A stretch of 64,000 nucleotides of DNA from Litoditis marina (GCA_964036275.1 OZ038434.1:37471279-37535278); one strand, 5' to 3'; shown: positions 45,185 through 57,964, numbered from the stretch's first letter. Notes: a model not told the origin generated them from the sequence alone. Translations and numbers: made by a program.

Positions 45185-48100
45185 TCAAAATTGTATTGTA
45201 CAAATAAGCACGGTCGACATTCCGGCCGTGAAAACAACGATCCCGATACAAAGCCAATAATTGAATTCACGTCGATAACGATCGATCGACGTGATATGGA
45301 TCAGTGCCTGGAAGCCAAGAATCGGAGGGACGACTCCGAAAAGCACGCACTCAAAGCACGGGAAGTCTTGGAATACCTGAACGAAGAGAATCAATTTTCT
45401 AGGCTTCACCCTCTATATCTTTCTCTCTCATTATCTCTCTGTCTTAAACTCCTCTCTTTACTTTTTCCTCTCTCCATTTCTTTCTCTCTTTCTCTGCATG
45501 GAACCATCCAACACAAGAACCATCACTTTTCTGCTTAAACCATACAATAGAGGGTGAACGGGGATTTGTCTGCCGAGAGTCAGTGACATCCCTACTCTCA
45601 CACACATTCAGTCCATATTTTTCACCCACAACTCAAGAGACCGGCTTTTCTCACTACAAAATTCGGAGATGACTCGGGAAAATGTTTCTTTCACCTCCCA
45701 CCGTACAATCACAGCCAGGAATGAAAGAAGTAACATGCCTGGAGGTCTTTAATAATCGCCCTTACCCTTCTGACTCTTAGTTGATTCTTAACGAGCCATG
45801 CAACTTATACCGGGAAGTGAAAGTAACAGATCATCGTATCGGCTAAAACGGAAATGGGGGGGGGGGGCGTGAGTAAAATGTTCCCGATAACTCTTTACTT
45901 CTGACTACATGTGAGCAACTTCGTGTTCGTTCGACGTAATCAGTGCGGTGCCACTCACTTTTTTGTGTACGGAATACCAGGCAAATACGATTATTCCAGT
46001 ACTAAAAGGAATGGTGGCTTGAATAAAAAATGCCTGAAACAGACAGTACAATGAAAACGAACTGAAATACAGAGATAATTTAGAACATTGATTTGTTGAT
46101 CGATGCCGTTTAAACGTCGCCACATCCAATAAAACGTCTTGCTTGGTTCAAACGGAGCACATTCATATAGTCACAGTACTGTTTTCAAATCGTTTGTGCC
46201 CATTTTCTGCGATTAAGAAGGTATACTTACGAGGTCGAAAACTTTTTATGATCGCAAGATGACACAAATGGTAATATGGTAGTGGTTGGTGCAAAACCGG
46301 GACTATATTATTGTCTCCATCATTCCTATTGAGACTTCTACAGTACAAATTCAGACTTTCTAATGACTGTTTTCTATCGAATTTTCCTGTAATTTCCTGT
46401 GAAAAAAAGTCAGACATTCCTGTAAAAAACCTTCGTGATAGGAGTTTAGAGTCGAATGAGAGAATCCCTCATTCATCCTCTCATTTGCGAAAAAAAAAAT
46501 TCAAAAAAAGTTCACGTAAGTAAAACTATCTAAAAGTTATATAAGAATACGGCAGAAGACTCGGTAGAAATGAAAATTACAGTCTTGATGAGTTTGTAGT
46601 TTGAACCCGTTGCGTTCGGAACGAAATTCGATAACCATGGAGTGTACAACGTTCAAACTACAAATAATGAACGACCGTTCGCAGTCTTTGTTGGAAAAAT
46701 AAAAAGAGTATACCTGCAATATTCTCTTGTGCATCTTCATATTCGCTTCACTGATAGTCAGCTTAGTTAGCAGTCGGTAGGCTACTAATATCACGCCGCA
46801 TGCGAAGACGAACACGATTGGGGGACTGTACATTGTGACAGCTGAAATAACTAGAACAAAAAATAAAGAATATGAAATAGATCTTTCTTCGCTTTTCAAC
46901 GGTGTGAACATCGTTAAGAGATGTTCACTCTCAGCAGAGCTGTGCCGGAAAAGAAGGCGGACATTTTCTGTAGCCGCCGCAGCCGCCCCGTTACGGAAGT
47001 CATTTTTGCGAAACGTTTCCCCTTCCAACTCCTGTCAAATATATCGTTTCGAACCTTATTTCTAAGCTTGTGGATCTTTGCCCTTTCATTGCTGTGATAC
47101 ACAATAGACGAAGAAACTGGCAATAAACTTTCTGAAACGTCTGCTTAGTGGTGAACAAGAAGTAATCAGCACAGCGCTCCGCGCTGCGCACGATAAGAGG
47201 CAAAAATTCGAAACGTACCCATCACGTAACTTCCATTCGATGTGGTGGTGTTGTACGCACGAAGCTTGACTCCTTCAGTTATATTGTTGTATTGGAGGAT
47301 TTCTGGTGGACAATCTTCCCAGTCCTCGGTGCGCATCAAAAGTATCTGAAATGAAAATTCTCCATAGAAACCGACCAGATAATTGTTGTAATTTTCTCTC
47401 AAGTACGGAAGTTGACCATGATTTAACGAAAGAACCAACACAGCGCGATAAGATCGAAACCTATGGCCTATCTCTCAAATAACATAGGAGGCTGAGACAA
47501 AGCGTTTCTATCATTTCTCTGAAAATTCTCAAAGCTCTGTTTTCAGGATATTATAAGTTTTCTTATATGAGCTGTACAATATCAAGAGTAAAGTTTGTTC
47601 GACAGAAACATTTTTATTCTTTTGAATTTGCCATGGTTGTTCTTCCAAAATGAATGCGGTTTGCTCTCTATCTTGCTCGGTGGTTAGAAAATCTGGGGAT
47701 GGTGCTTTTCGAGCAACTTTTTTCTCAGAATAGACCCAGTTTACCGAAATGTTCACCGGACTCACCGCAACCGGTACGTAGAGTAGCATACCAATTACCA
47801 AAAACACTCCCACTCCCCAACTGGTGACTTTTTTGCCCAGTATAACCAGTAAACGATGTAAGAACAGAATGGCAATAGTCATAACGTTGTTCGTCGCCAG
47901 GCCCATCAAAATAGCGAAACTGGAAAATGATTACCAGAATTACAATATTTCTCGAATCGTGGCATTAGGGTATATAGGACAGTACGCTAAACTAATAAAT
48001 ATGGTACACAAACCAGAAAAACCAAGTCTTGAGAAGAAAACTCCATATGGGGGCTCAGTCTGAGTATTGTCACCCACCACCCAATACCCAAACATTTGTC

Positions 48101-49215
48101 ATGAGGTTAGGTTAAATTAGTTCGAAACAAGCGTATACAGTTTGGGTTGCGTTATTTCACTGTATAAAGATTTGGCCTCACTCCATAATTTGATTGAATC
48201 GCAGATAAATTGCACGACTAGACAAGCTATTTTCAAGTTCTGGCCAGTTCAAACTGGGTTCAAACAAGAATTTGTTAATTTTCTCCAACATATCACTTTG
48301 GGGCAGTTTGCCAATGAAACTCTGATTTCCTTATCATGCTTTTTTATTTCTCGGATAATTGTAACCAGCGGAAAACTACTTCAAATGCATTGATCCGCTG
48401 CCGAACTCACATGGGAAAAGCTGAAAAGTATACTCACCAACATGCTTGTAAAGTGGGATTGAAGACCAGAGCCGGACCATGGAGTGACACAACAAATAAC
48501 TTGTCAACGTACAATGTTCTGGAAGAGTTTATTATAATTACCCACATAGAAAACTGAGAAAATTCCCAGCCAATTGGCCAGCCACTTCTGTAGCTGCCAC
48601 AAACTAAAATACGTATATTGTCTCGGACTAATCTGCGTCCTCATTAATCTACATGCTCTCTCGTTTTCGTATTTTCATACTTCTCCTATTGTAGTGCCAC
48701 ACATCGCAGTGTGAAATGTCATTCGTTCAATCGCGGGGAAATTTATCTATCTAACTTGCGCTCTTCAAGAAAAACGAAAAATCCTCATTTAAAAGTTAGC
48801 TTATTGTTTAGGATTGTTGAAGTCGAGTTCGAAAATCGAACATTTTTTGTATACTAGAAGTAAACTGAGTAGTCACGTAAAATAAGCATTCTAATGAAGC
48901 ATCGTGCACTTTGTTATTGCCCGTTTCTGAGTAGTGCTGTGTTAAACATGTCTCACGTGATTGTGCAATTGACTAACAGTATACACTCCATATAAACAGC
49001 TCACCTTGGACACAGTAGACCCAATAGAATCAGTTGAAAAAGGGCAGAAACAGTTTGCCAGATCAATATGATATTGAATTTGAGATGAGCGTAGAATTGC
49101 ACGGTGCACACCAGCAACAACAACCTAACATTCACATATGTAGCCATCAAAGCGACCGCATACATGTAGATCGAATAGGAACTCAATAGCACGTATAACA
49201 TACTTTTTGAGGTTT
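45185..49215 (-). CDS. Serpentine 7TM chemoreceptor, Str superfamily, Srd-like (exons E2-E8)
   Basis: Minus-strand exons are E2 49005-49215, E3 48438-48518, E4 47766-47919, E5 47219-47345, E6 46714-46841, E7 45959-46033 and E8 45185-45376. All are open, have GT-AG borders and join in phase, for about 322 residues. E2 starts ETSKSMLYVLLSSYSIYMY and ends LLGLLCPR. E3 has SLHGPALVF, and E4 ATNNVMTIAILFLHRLLVI (TM3 end). E5 is an outside loop with N-x-T sites (NIT, NTT). E6 TM5 ends in a basic inner loop (KMHKRILQ), E7 is AFFIQATIPFSTGIIVF, and E8 holds TM7 with ILGFQALIHI and a further hydrophobic stretch before the stop. Closest relative here is 34487-41381. No first exon was identified. Likely a working gene, expected in chemosensory neurons. 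Confidence 0.75.
48851..48985 (-). mobile_element. CACGTG-ended MITE (family A), TA-flanked
   Basis: Cleanest copy: TA, TACTAGAAGTAAACTGAGTA...CAATTGACTAACAGTA, TA. Ends are imperfect inverted repeats of about 28 bases. Lies in the E2-E3 intron of the receptor gene. Confidence 0.7.
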
Positions 49216-49952
49216 CTGGAACACAAATCTTTTCAATGAATTAGAAGAGCTCAGCTATAAAAACTCATAGAAACAAGAACAACATTAAGGGTACGTTTCG
49301 CCTTGACCGCAGACGATCACTTTAAACCTTTCTCGAGGCATGAATTTTTTCAGTCAATGATTTTGAACTATAGAACAATCAAAAAGCTGTGTAAGAAAAG
49401 AAAGTTCGGAAAACATGAGGAAAACTGTGAAAATGAAAGCTATATGAAATTCCAGAAGAACAGAAGACAAGAAACCATCAATACTGAGGACAGTTTAAAG
49501 GAAAAAAAATGAAGCAACTAATAGAAAATATGTTTGGATACACAACTCTTAGGGAACTGTCTGATGCGTGTGTGGCCATTGTGTGCCTCTGACCTGTGTT
49601 TTTCGCGAACTGCCGCGTACTTTGTAGTCTGATCAATTCTCACTCATGAGCAGGTTGTACACTTAACTCACCAACCAGAAATGCAACTAAACAACGGCTA
49701 ACGGAGATTCGCAATTGTTCGAAAAACTTCAAAAGCATGAAAAATAGCATGTAACACTCATTGGCACGGTGGCTGTGTTTAACATGTTTCACGTGACTGT
49801 GAAACTAACTAATAGTAAATTTGTACTTCAAATTTTATACACAGAACATCATAATTTGATTTCTATCTTTACTTCTAGAGCACAATTGATTCCAATCACC
49901 TATTGAATCCAATCCAATTTTACATCCAAATACCTATTGATCCCATTGCTTC

Positions 49953-50125
49953 TCCAATATTCTCACCCAGGTGTGCTACTCAAAACAGAAACCCCAATTA
50001 AGTCGTAGGCGTGGCATCTTGGTGTAACCTTTGACCCTATATAATTCCCATTACCGGATCATACATCTCTGGAAAGTACCACGTACTTGCTTCTACAATA
50101 TTTATGTTTTCATTATCAGGTTAGT
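49953..50125 (+). other. Conserved 5' module of the receptor repeats, copy 4
   Basis: CTCACCCAG/GTGTGCTACT, then CTATATAATTCCCATTACCG. E1b is 50035-50119 (85 nt, donor TATCAG/GTTAG). The expected acceptor is TTTGA. Confidence 0.5.
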
Positions 50126-51685
50126 TCTCTTCATATTTGTTCAAAATACATCTCAATTGTTTATAATAAACACCTTGTTTCATCTAGAACATAAAGTTAT
50201 AGTTCTCCCCATTCCCACTGAGACTTTGGCAGCGTGCCAAAAAAACTTCGAATGCTTATTTATTAGAGAAATCACAGGTTTTATGATAAAAAACTTACCA
50301 ACGTACTGTAACAAAAGTAACAGCCGTCGAAAAAAACTTTTAGTGTTTTCGAAAGTTTTAACATGGTGAAAACTTGTCTGTAAATTTCATTGGCACTTTG
50401 CCGAGGTCTCAGTGAGAATGACCGGAACTATAGCAATTATTGACCAAATCTCAGCTGTATTCGGCGCATCGCGTATGAACTACAAACCTGTATAACGTAG
50501 CGAAGCGACCGTGCATTCCATAGAACATACATTTCTCCTGTTCTTAGTTGACATATTTGAACTCAAGTACATCCTGCTGTGTTTGTAGTTTGCTCCCGCT
50601 GGTTTCATTCGAAGTTTCAATTACGTATCGAGTGCAAACTACAACTGTCAATCCATGTCAATCCCCATTCCGACTAATTTCAGGAACGAAATGGTGACAA
50701 CCGTCTCTGCATTCCTTGTTTCTTGCTTTTCGAAACGGTCGAATGAGAAGATATAAGACAACTTCTCACGGTCAAAGTCAGATATCACATTGGAGGAGAA
50801 GCGGATACCGTATACAAAAAGTGCTACTGTACATTGATATATCTGAGCGAGGCACCAGTTTTCGTGCAGGCACTCTTCATTCTTGTTCGATTGGCCTACC
50901 TCACCATCATATCTACCGTGAAACCACAACAACACTCCACAAAAGATCGCAGAGATTTTCAAAAAAGAATATTTTCAAAGAATGCTTGAAACGGCAGAGA
51001 AGCACCCACTTCAATTAGGTAAGTCATGTTGTATGAAATGTAACTAATGATTGTAAATCGAAATTATGTCGTTTAATAATACATCAGAATACTGTTCTAG
51101 TTAACGCTCTTTTATTTTGACCTGATTTTAGCGAAGCAAAGTAAACGACTAGTAGCGAGATATGAAAAACGGACAGCTGTGAGAGCTGTGACTCATACAT
51201 ATCTATACTTCTTTCAGATGATATATTTCACTACATCCATGGTAGTTTTCAACATCATAAATCATATTCTTCCATACTCCAAGTTGCGTATTTGCGGTTA
51301 AGAATCAGTACAATGCCACTGCTATTATCTATTTTATCCCGAATTCGATGCCATACTCCACTACCAAACTGTACTATTGGTTCTGTTATGTCCAAGGTAA
51401 ATTGTCGATATAGTCTCCTCCATACATTCTCGCCAGACTTGACTAACGTTTTTGGTTTTTGCTCGGGTTGTTTTGGTGTCCTAACTCATTTGTCTACACT
51501 TTGGATAACGAAATATATTCCTATGTTTCAGTTCTGTCAATTTGGTGGGTCTGGCAACCAACAACGTTATGACGACTGCCGTTTCGTGCTATCATCGCCT
51601 ACTGGTAATAATGGACAAAAAAGGAACCGTTGAGGAAGTAGTCATGTTTCTGGTAATCGGTGTGCTGCTCCACGTAGTGGTTACG
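50035..51685 (+). pseudogene. Broken receptor copy (E1b, hydrophilic piece, E2, open E4)
   Basis: E1b is 50035-50119. A piece ends at about 51017 (CAATTAG/GTAAG) that matches 7520-7737. E2 is 51218-51396, shortened and frameshifted. E4 is 51532-51685, full length (154 nt) and open (VNLVGLATNNVMTTAVSCYH). After E4 the sequence follows the receptor intron to about 52080 and then meets the polymerase fragment at 52129. A family B MITE (50199-50432) sits just after E1b. Confidence 0.55.
50199..50432 (+). mobile_element. MITE family B, well preserved
   Basis: 234 bp from TATAGTTCTCCCCATTCCCA to TGAGAATGACCGGAACTATA; ends are inverted over about 45 bases, including TTGGCAGCGTGCCAA. Confidence 0.7.
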
Positions 51686-52128
51686 GTGAGTCCGCCCGAA
51701 ATGTTCAGAAAAACTGGTCTAACCTGGAAGAAATTTGCCTGGCGGCGTAGTAAACCGTCCAACCTCATGAGAAGTTCATATGAGTTTCTCATGAGATACC
51801 TCATGAGCTACTCGTAAACTCTTAATGTTGTAGCATAGTGCATAGCAATCAATATAATCTCATGAGAAACTCGTGCTAATAGCTCATGAGGTGATCTGAT
51901 GAACTTTTGTGGGGATTGCTACGCCGCCTGGAAAGGCGCTCGAGCTTAGAGTAACCATCCCGAGATTGGCTAAAAAACATCTCACCGAACGAGGGAGCGG
52001 AAAGCACACACCTGAAGGTATTTCAAATGTTTGGTCTGGAAGTTTGGTATGTTGGCGTTTTTGGATTTTCTCCAAATTTCGAAAACTTGGCTACATAAAC
52101 CGGCGAAATAACCATATACATCTTTCAG

Positions 52129-53185
52129 GTACGGTTCTTGGAAGACCACAAAGAGAACGTCGACGTGAAATTGGACCGTGGAAACATTGCTGAAAACGGA
52201 CCGTTGTGGACAGTCGCCAAACTCCTTCTCAACAGGTAAAAGCAGTTCCATACGTAATTTCACTCAAGTGATCAAACTACAAATAAAACTGAATTGGGGC
52301 AAACCCGTCTCGGGGGCAAAGCCGGCCAGAATCCGGAAAAAACTGTGACATAGTTCATGCCTTCAAACAGTGAGAAACTATGCAAGCTGATCAACGACAC
52401 CGATTGAGACTACAGGCGTCTCGCTCCTGGATGATTCTGTAGTTTGCTCGTACAAACCACGCGTGGAGTACGGAAAGCACGTGGAATACACAAACGTTGC
52501 GATTGCGGCCTACACTACTGCGTACGCTCGACTTCGTTTACTGCAGGAAATGAGTCGTGTTGAAGATGATCTTCTTTATGTTGGTAAGTTCGAATGTCTG
52601 AAAAACCAGTTGGAATGAAGATCGTTTCCAAAAAATTAGACAGCAAAAATTTCCCATTTTCAAATACCGACTCTCTCATATTCCTGAACGATGACCGCAA
52701 ACCGGACAGGTTAGCTGACCTTCGAGCAGACCGGCTTGGGTTTTTGACCTCGGAAATACCGGAAGGCTGCCGGATAACTAAGTTTGTGAGCATGGCGCCC
52801 AAAGTCTACTCATATTTGCTGGAAAACGACACCGGAGATGTCAAGACTGTCTGGTGTCTGCAGAGTCAAAAGAGTGGTTAGTTTTACTCCACACCTATTG
52901 GCATTTTTTCTCTGAGTTTATACAGTGTTCAACAACCCGATTTCAAACGCTTGATTTCGAAGCGGCAAAGAATATCAACTTCCGAGTCATGGAAGACATG
53001 GTTCGTGACCTGGTTGCTGAGGAAAACCCCGGAGTTGTTTCGACTGAACGAGCCATGATTGTGAAAAAACTCGGTAAAATAGCCACCAAAGTTCTGAAGA
53101 AAAGACTACAACAGGTGATGACAAAACCCCATTTCACTGTGCCCTATGGCTACTTGGACCAGGAAGCAATCGATAAAAGGTTAAC
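52129..53185 (+). pseudogene. Polinton/Maverick-type protein-primed DNA polymerase B, C-terminal relic, copy 1
   Basis: Five coding pieces follow the order of a protein-primed family B polymerase. 52129-52235 leads into motif B (NGPLWTVAKLLLN). About 52287-52350 continues it (LNWGKPVSGAKPARIRKK). About 52400-52583 has TNVAIAAYTTAYARLRL and ends at the start of catalytic motif C. 52664-52876 resumes just after the split Asp and includes LGFLTSEIPEG and FVSMAPKVYSYLL. 52926-53185 has NFRVMEDMVRDL and ends TVPYGYLDQ, the usual C-terminal part. It is broken: the intron before 52664 ends CAA instead of CAG, and the frame shifts near 52850. The N-terminal exonuclease part is absent. Such polymerases copy Polintons, large virus-like DNA transposons found in nematodes. 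Confidence 0.75.
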
Positions 53186-56100
53186 GTCATCATGTAAACT
53201 ATCATTGTTTATATTCTGTCTGACGCCCGCGCGTGCTAGCTATACGAAATGGGGGACCCACTTTCCAAACTCAAAAAATAACTTCCAATTAAAGTCATAA
53301 TGCCCGGTACCTGGGCGTGATATGCCTATTTCGAAACCACACCACCGGATTCTAGGCAAGTTATCCAAATGAATTCTAACTTTGGGATCAAACTACAACA
53401 ATACTTGGTTTTCAATAGTAACTCTCCACATTTCAGTCCTCCAACTACAACTACCAGCCCTGTAAGAAGCGAGGCCAGTACCCCTACACCTGATAAACAC
53501 CAATTGTCGATTATTGTATATGAATGTATATCATTCTTTGTAGTTCGTGCTCTGTCTGTAGACACCAATCAAGTCAGTCTAGAGCCTCGTCTTATTATGG
53601 CACCGCGCATTCATACTATTCTGCATATTTTAACTAAACACATACAATCTTCCCGGTATACAAATTCCCATAACAACGCCAATGGTTTTTAAATACCACC
53701 AACCCAACATTACCGTTTAATTGCTTTCACAAAGTTTGAAACTTTTCCAAAAGCTATTCAGCTTTTTCTTGATATTTTACACACCGTATAGACTTGTTAC
53801 TTAGTTCCAAAAATCAATCCGAATCCAATTATTTCCGTATTTTCAAATCGTAACTGGGACATCAACATCAACACTAACAAAGTTCATGTACTGCAAATAG
53901 GAACGAATAATGGGGAAATCGCGGTAGCGATATCGCAGATGATGTGAGTTGTGGAGGTTGCGGTGGCGTCACTCGAATGTTAGCAGTAACAGTTCCGCCG
54001 GTACATGGCCTCCGCGGTTGCTCAGGGTAAAGACCGGCGCTCCCGGGTGGTTGAGTGTAATGTTATGCCAGTAATAGGTATTTTGAATGAGATGAGAAAA
54101 TATAATTGATATTGTTTGAAGTTAACTATGGCGCCATACCATACGGGGGTATTCACACGTATAGTTTCTGCGTGTTATGTGTGAAACATTTGGAGGCGTT
54201 AAATATTTCAAAACGGTTACTATGTACCAGCAGGCATACTTGAGGTTCTACAGGATAGAACAATGGGTATTTTACTTAATCAATAATAAAAATAAATAGT
54301 TTCCATGAGAACGTGCTCGTACTTCAACCTCACTATTATATTTTATCTGCTTTATCGTAGACATAGTTCAAAACATGCGTTTCAAATATGCATTTAATAC
54401 ATCTTATTTCATCTATCTGTCATTCGTCTTTCTTTAATACGGTAAAAAGTTTTCTTTCTCTCCAAATACTGTGGTAAAAACCGTGTTTTACAAGCAATCA
54501 AAAACAAATGGAATAAAATTGATATGCCTATTAAGCAAGTTGAAATGTATAATTATCTGCTGGCATAATAGTCCATTATCGTTGCTCTCCTCAGCGGTCT
54601 GCTCCGAACGGGGACCCCGGTGATGTGCTTGCGCCAAACGGTGCTGATGTTGGAGTTGGCACTAAATACAATCATATTCTTGAAACGACACAAAAATCGA
54701 AACGGCACTCAGTTTCACACATACGTGAACTACGGTTGAAATTTGAAGTTTCTAGTCGACGTTTTTTATTAAGATAATTTTGAGAACTTTATATGTCACT
54801 ATTGTCTCTTTTGGTGGAATTTATCCGAGAGTTAAACTGTGCAGAAGGTATATTCGCTTTTTTATGTCATACATACATGCTAGGTCACTATTTTCCGCCA
54901 CAATTATACCCTAATTATATGAATATAATTATTATAACTGAATATACAATATAAGAAAGGTGTAAATCAGTATAAACTCAAATTGCTATAACCTTATACT
55001 GTAACCAACAACATATTCATTGCTTGTTTTTTTTGATGTTTCGCTCACATTCTTCATTGATACATTCAAAAATCTATGGGACTTTAATTTCTAACTTTTT
55101 TGAGTTCGTTTCGCTGGTCTAAACATCTAACTGTTAACCTTGTACTCTTTTTAGTTACCTCACACAGAGATGTATGTCAGTTAGAGAGCGCTAGGGATAA
55201 TGGAAAACACTCGAGAATAGCCCCTCTATGGAAATGTCTCTGCGTCTCTCACTTGTCGGAATGTTATACGCAAGTATGATAATTGTTACCTGGAAACTTA
55301 TTTGATGCTACATGGATTTAAATAGTTATGGCCCTATTTCATAAATATACATTTATTGCAGAGGATCTCTTACCAGTGGCGTAGATACAGATATGACTAA
55401 AGTACAAACCTCATAGTAACAGTACATCAGTCAGTGGTACTGTACTGATTCAAAACCACGAGTAAACCATTGAAAACCAGTATATATGACCGGAACGTAG
55501 AAGAATATAAGTCATGATGTTGAAAACAACTATGGATATAGTGGTATCATCTGAAAAAGTATCGTTATACATGAGTCACTAAACACCTATTTCCAATTCT
55601 GCCTACTTTGCCTGTTGCGGCTTAAACTTAAACTGGGTTCATACTTTCAGCTTTGAAAATGAGTGCGGTTTCCCCTCTATCTGGTTTGGTTAGATGTTTT
55701 TGAGCTAATCTCGGGATGGTTACTCTAAGCTCAAGCGTTTAAGCAACTTTTCGCATGATTCCAAAATTTCCACCGGACTCACCATAACCAATTTTCAGGA
55801 ACATAATCACTCTCCGAACGGTGACTTTTTCTCTCTTCAGAATCAGTAGACGATAATAGAACGAAATAGCAGTCGCCATAGCGTTGTTGGTCGCTAGAAA
55901 CACCAGAGTAGCGAAACTGAAATATAGGAATATTTTTCATGATTCAAAGTGTAGATAAACTGATTTGGACACCAAGAAAACCTGAGAAAAAACCAAACAG
56001 TTAGTCAAGTGACGAGAAAGTATGGAGGAGACTATATCAACAATTTACCTCGGACAAAATAGAACCAATAGAACCAGCTGAAGAAGAGCAGAAACAGTTC

Positions 56101-57079
56101 GGTAGTGGAGTATGACATCGAATTCGGGATACAATAGAGAATAGCAGAATATTCACGAATGAGGCCAGTACATCAGTGGTAGTGTACTGATCCATAACAC
56201 ATTCATACCATTGAAAACCAGTATATATGACCGGAATATAGAAGAATATGATTCAGGATAGTAAAAACGACCATGAATTGAGTGGAATGTATCACCTGAA
56301 AGAAGTATAGTTATTCATGGGTCACAAAATAACTGTTGTCACATCTGCCAAATGTTCATATTGTTCCATTTTTTTCAGGCCTTAAAGAAGGACGATTTTC
56401 CATCTTTTCATCTTATTTCAATCTCAAATAGGGATTCTACCCTGTTTTTAAATCAAAATAATTCAACCATTATTCTAGTTTCAGACATACCTCGGACATA
56501 ATGGAACCAATGAAACCAGCTGAAGGAGAGCATAAACAGTTTGGTAGTAGAGTATGACATCGAATTCGAGATACAATACAGAATATCGCCAATGAGGTCA
56601 GTACATCAGTGGTACTCTACTGATCCATAACACATTTACACCATTGGTAACCAGTATATATGACCGGAATGTAGAAAAATATGATTCAAGATGTTAACAA
56701 CGATCATGAATGTGGTGGAATATATCACCTGAAAAAAAGTTGGAAAGTTATACCTGGATCACAAAACAACAGTTCTCACAACTTAGTTCTCAACCTGAAC
56801 GAAGTTGTCGCATGAATAAGCAAATGAACTAATAATAATTAAGACTATCTGTGAAGGTAATTATTGATTAAGTTCAAAGTTACACCGTTTTGGCCTCCGC
56901 ACCTCTACCAAAGTACGAAAATAGGCTTGAAGTCCGTAAAGTTTTAGAGTATGAAATGTTGTCTTACTTGAAGTTATTTAACAGTAATTTATTTGAACTA
57001 GTAAAACTAAATTACCTTGTCCAGTAATTGGAGAAAAGGTCGGAAACTGTTCAGGAACCATACTGGTGTTTTCTTGCAG
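52176..57079 (+). repeat. Segmental duplication, left copy
   Basis: Every base I compared equals the base 6,921 further on, apart from a few substitutions (for example CGTAGACATAG versus CGTAAACATAG near 54360 and 61281, and AACTTAG versus AACTGAG near 56783). The right limit is the window end, so the duplication may be longer. Confidence 0.92.
53190..55400. other. Polymerase relic flank, nothing recognised
   Basis: An open frame at 53369-53692 has a TTTCAG-preceded Thr/Ser/Pro-rich stretch (SPPTTTTSPVRSEASTPTP) but no domain I know. The rest is AT-rich. Identical content at 60111-62321. Confidence 0.35.
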
Positions 57080-57397
57080 TACTTTCTTCGATACGATCCA
57101 CCGAAACCTTTTACCATTGCCACCCGCACTTCACAAATTTCCTGAAAAACCAATACCATTCAAGCAATATGGAGGGTCTGATATGCTCTCTCAAACGGTT
57201 GATTTGCGAAACGAAAGATTCGGTGAACAATTGCGAACCTTATATTCTCGATAAACATCGTGTTCATTAGGAACAATTGAGATTTCTGGTAAAGAAATAT
57301 GAAGAAAGCTAACCTGATGGGGAGAACATAATATTGTAGAGGCAAGTATGTAGTACTTTCCAGAGATGTATGATCCGGTAATGAGAATTATAGAGGG
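55410..57397 (-). pseudogene. Broken receptor copy on the minus strand
   Basis: E1b is 57314-57397 (84 nt, one base lost). An untypical block lies near 57014-57130. E2 copies are 56491-56728 and 56049-56295, E4 is 55783-55916 (134 nt), and a further E2 piece is at about 55410-55560. This is the inverted counterpart of 21000-22819, including the doubled E2 and the 134-nt E4. Frames are broken in the same way. Confidence 0.6.
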
Positions 57398-57486
57398 TCA
57401 AAGGTTACACCAAGATGCCACGCCTACAAGTTAATTGGGGTTTCTGTTTTGAGTAGCACACCTGGGTGAGAATATTGGAAAGGCGA
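57312..57486 (-). other. Conserved 5' module of the receptor repeats, copy 5
   Basis: Minus strand CTCACCCAG/GTGTGCTACT, then CTCTATAATTCTCATTACCG. E1b lacks one base compared with the other four copies. Confidence 0.5.
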
Positions 57487-57689
57487 TATGTAATTGGGGA
57501 TTTACCTTGAACCTCAATTATGTTCCAGATGTGAGAATATGAACCAAATTATGATGTCCGGAACATGAGAAAAAGAAGAATTGTTGACTTCAAGAATGTG
57601 ATCGAACTACAATTACAGAAGAACAAACAACAAAAGAACAGCTTTCGCCTATGCCTCTAAGGACGATGATCATGGTCCCGACATAATAT

Positions 57690-57820
57690 TGTTAGTCATT
57701 TGCACAGTCACTTGAAACATGTTAAACACAGCAGAAATCAGAAACGTGAAATGACAAAGCGCGCGATTCCTCGTTAGAATGATAACCTCACGTGACTGTT
57801 TCATTTACTTCTAGTATATT
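57690..57820 (+). mobile_element. Family A MITE
   Basis: Counterpart of 20566-20694, carried in the inverted duplication; GCACAGTCACTTGAAACATG start and CTCACGTGACTGTTTCATTT end. Confidence 0.62.
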
Positions 57821-57964
57821 ACCAGTAAACTCTATGGGAAGTGCCCAACTCTTCGTTGTAGTTTGACGCGGAAGTGACCTTTTTGATCGAGAGATAGTGA
57901 AATCGATAAATGTCCATTTGTGTTCCTCAATCTCTCTGGTTGCATTCAATGGTCATCACTATGG

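Noticed and set aside
45191..45538. 115-codon plus-strand frame
   Set aside because: It lies antisense to receptor exon E8 and then runs into CT-rich simple sequence.
50648..50962. 104-codon minus-strand frame
   Set aside because: Antisense to the receptor piece that matches 7520-7737 in the other orientation; not conserved there as an open frame.
51909..52193. 94-codon frame (RVTIPRLAKKHLTERGSGKHT), also seen at 6592-6774
   Set aside because: The sequence follows receptor exon E4 in several copies and fits an intron; the frame is not kept in the 13.4, 22.9 and 55.7 kb copies.
52515..52802. 95-codon minus-strand frame
   Set aside because: Antisense shadow of the polymerase exon at 52664-52876.
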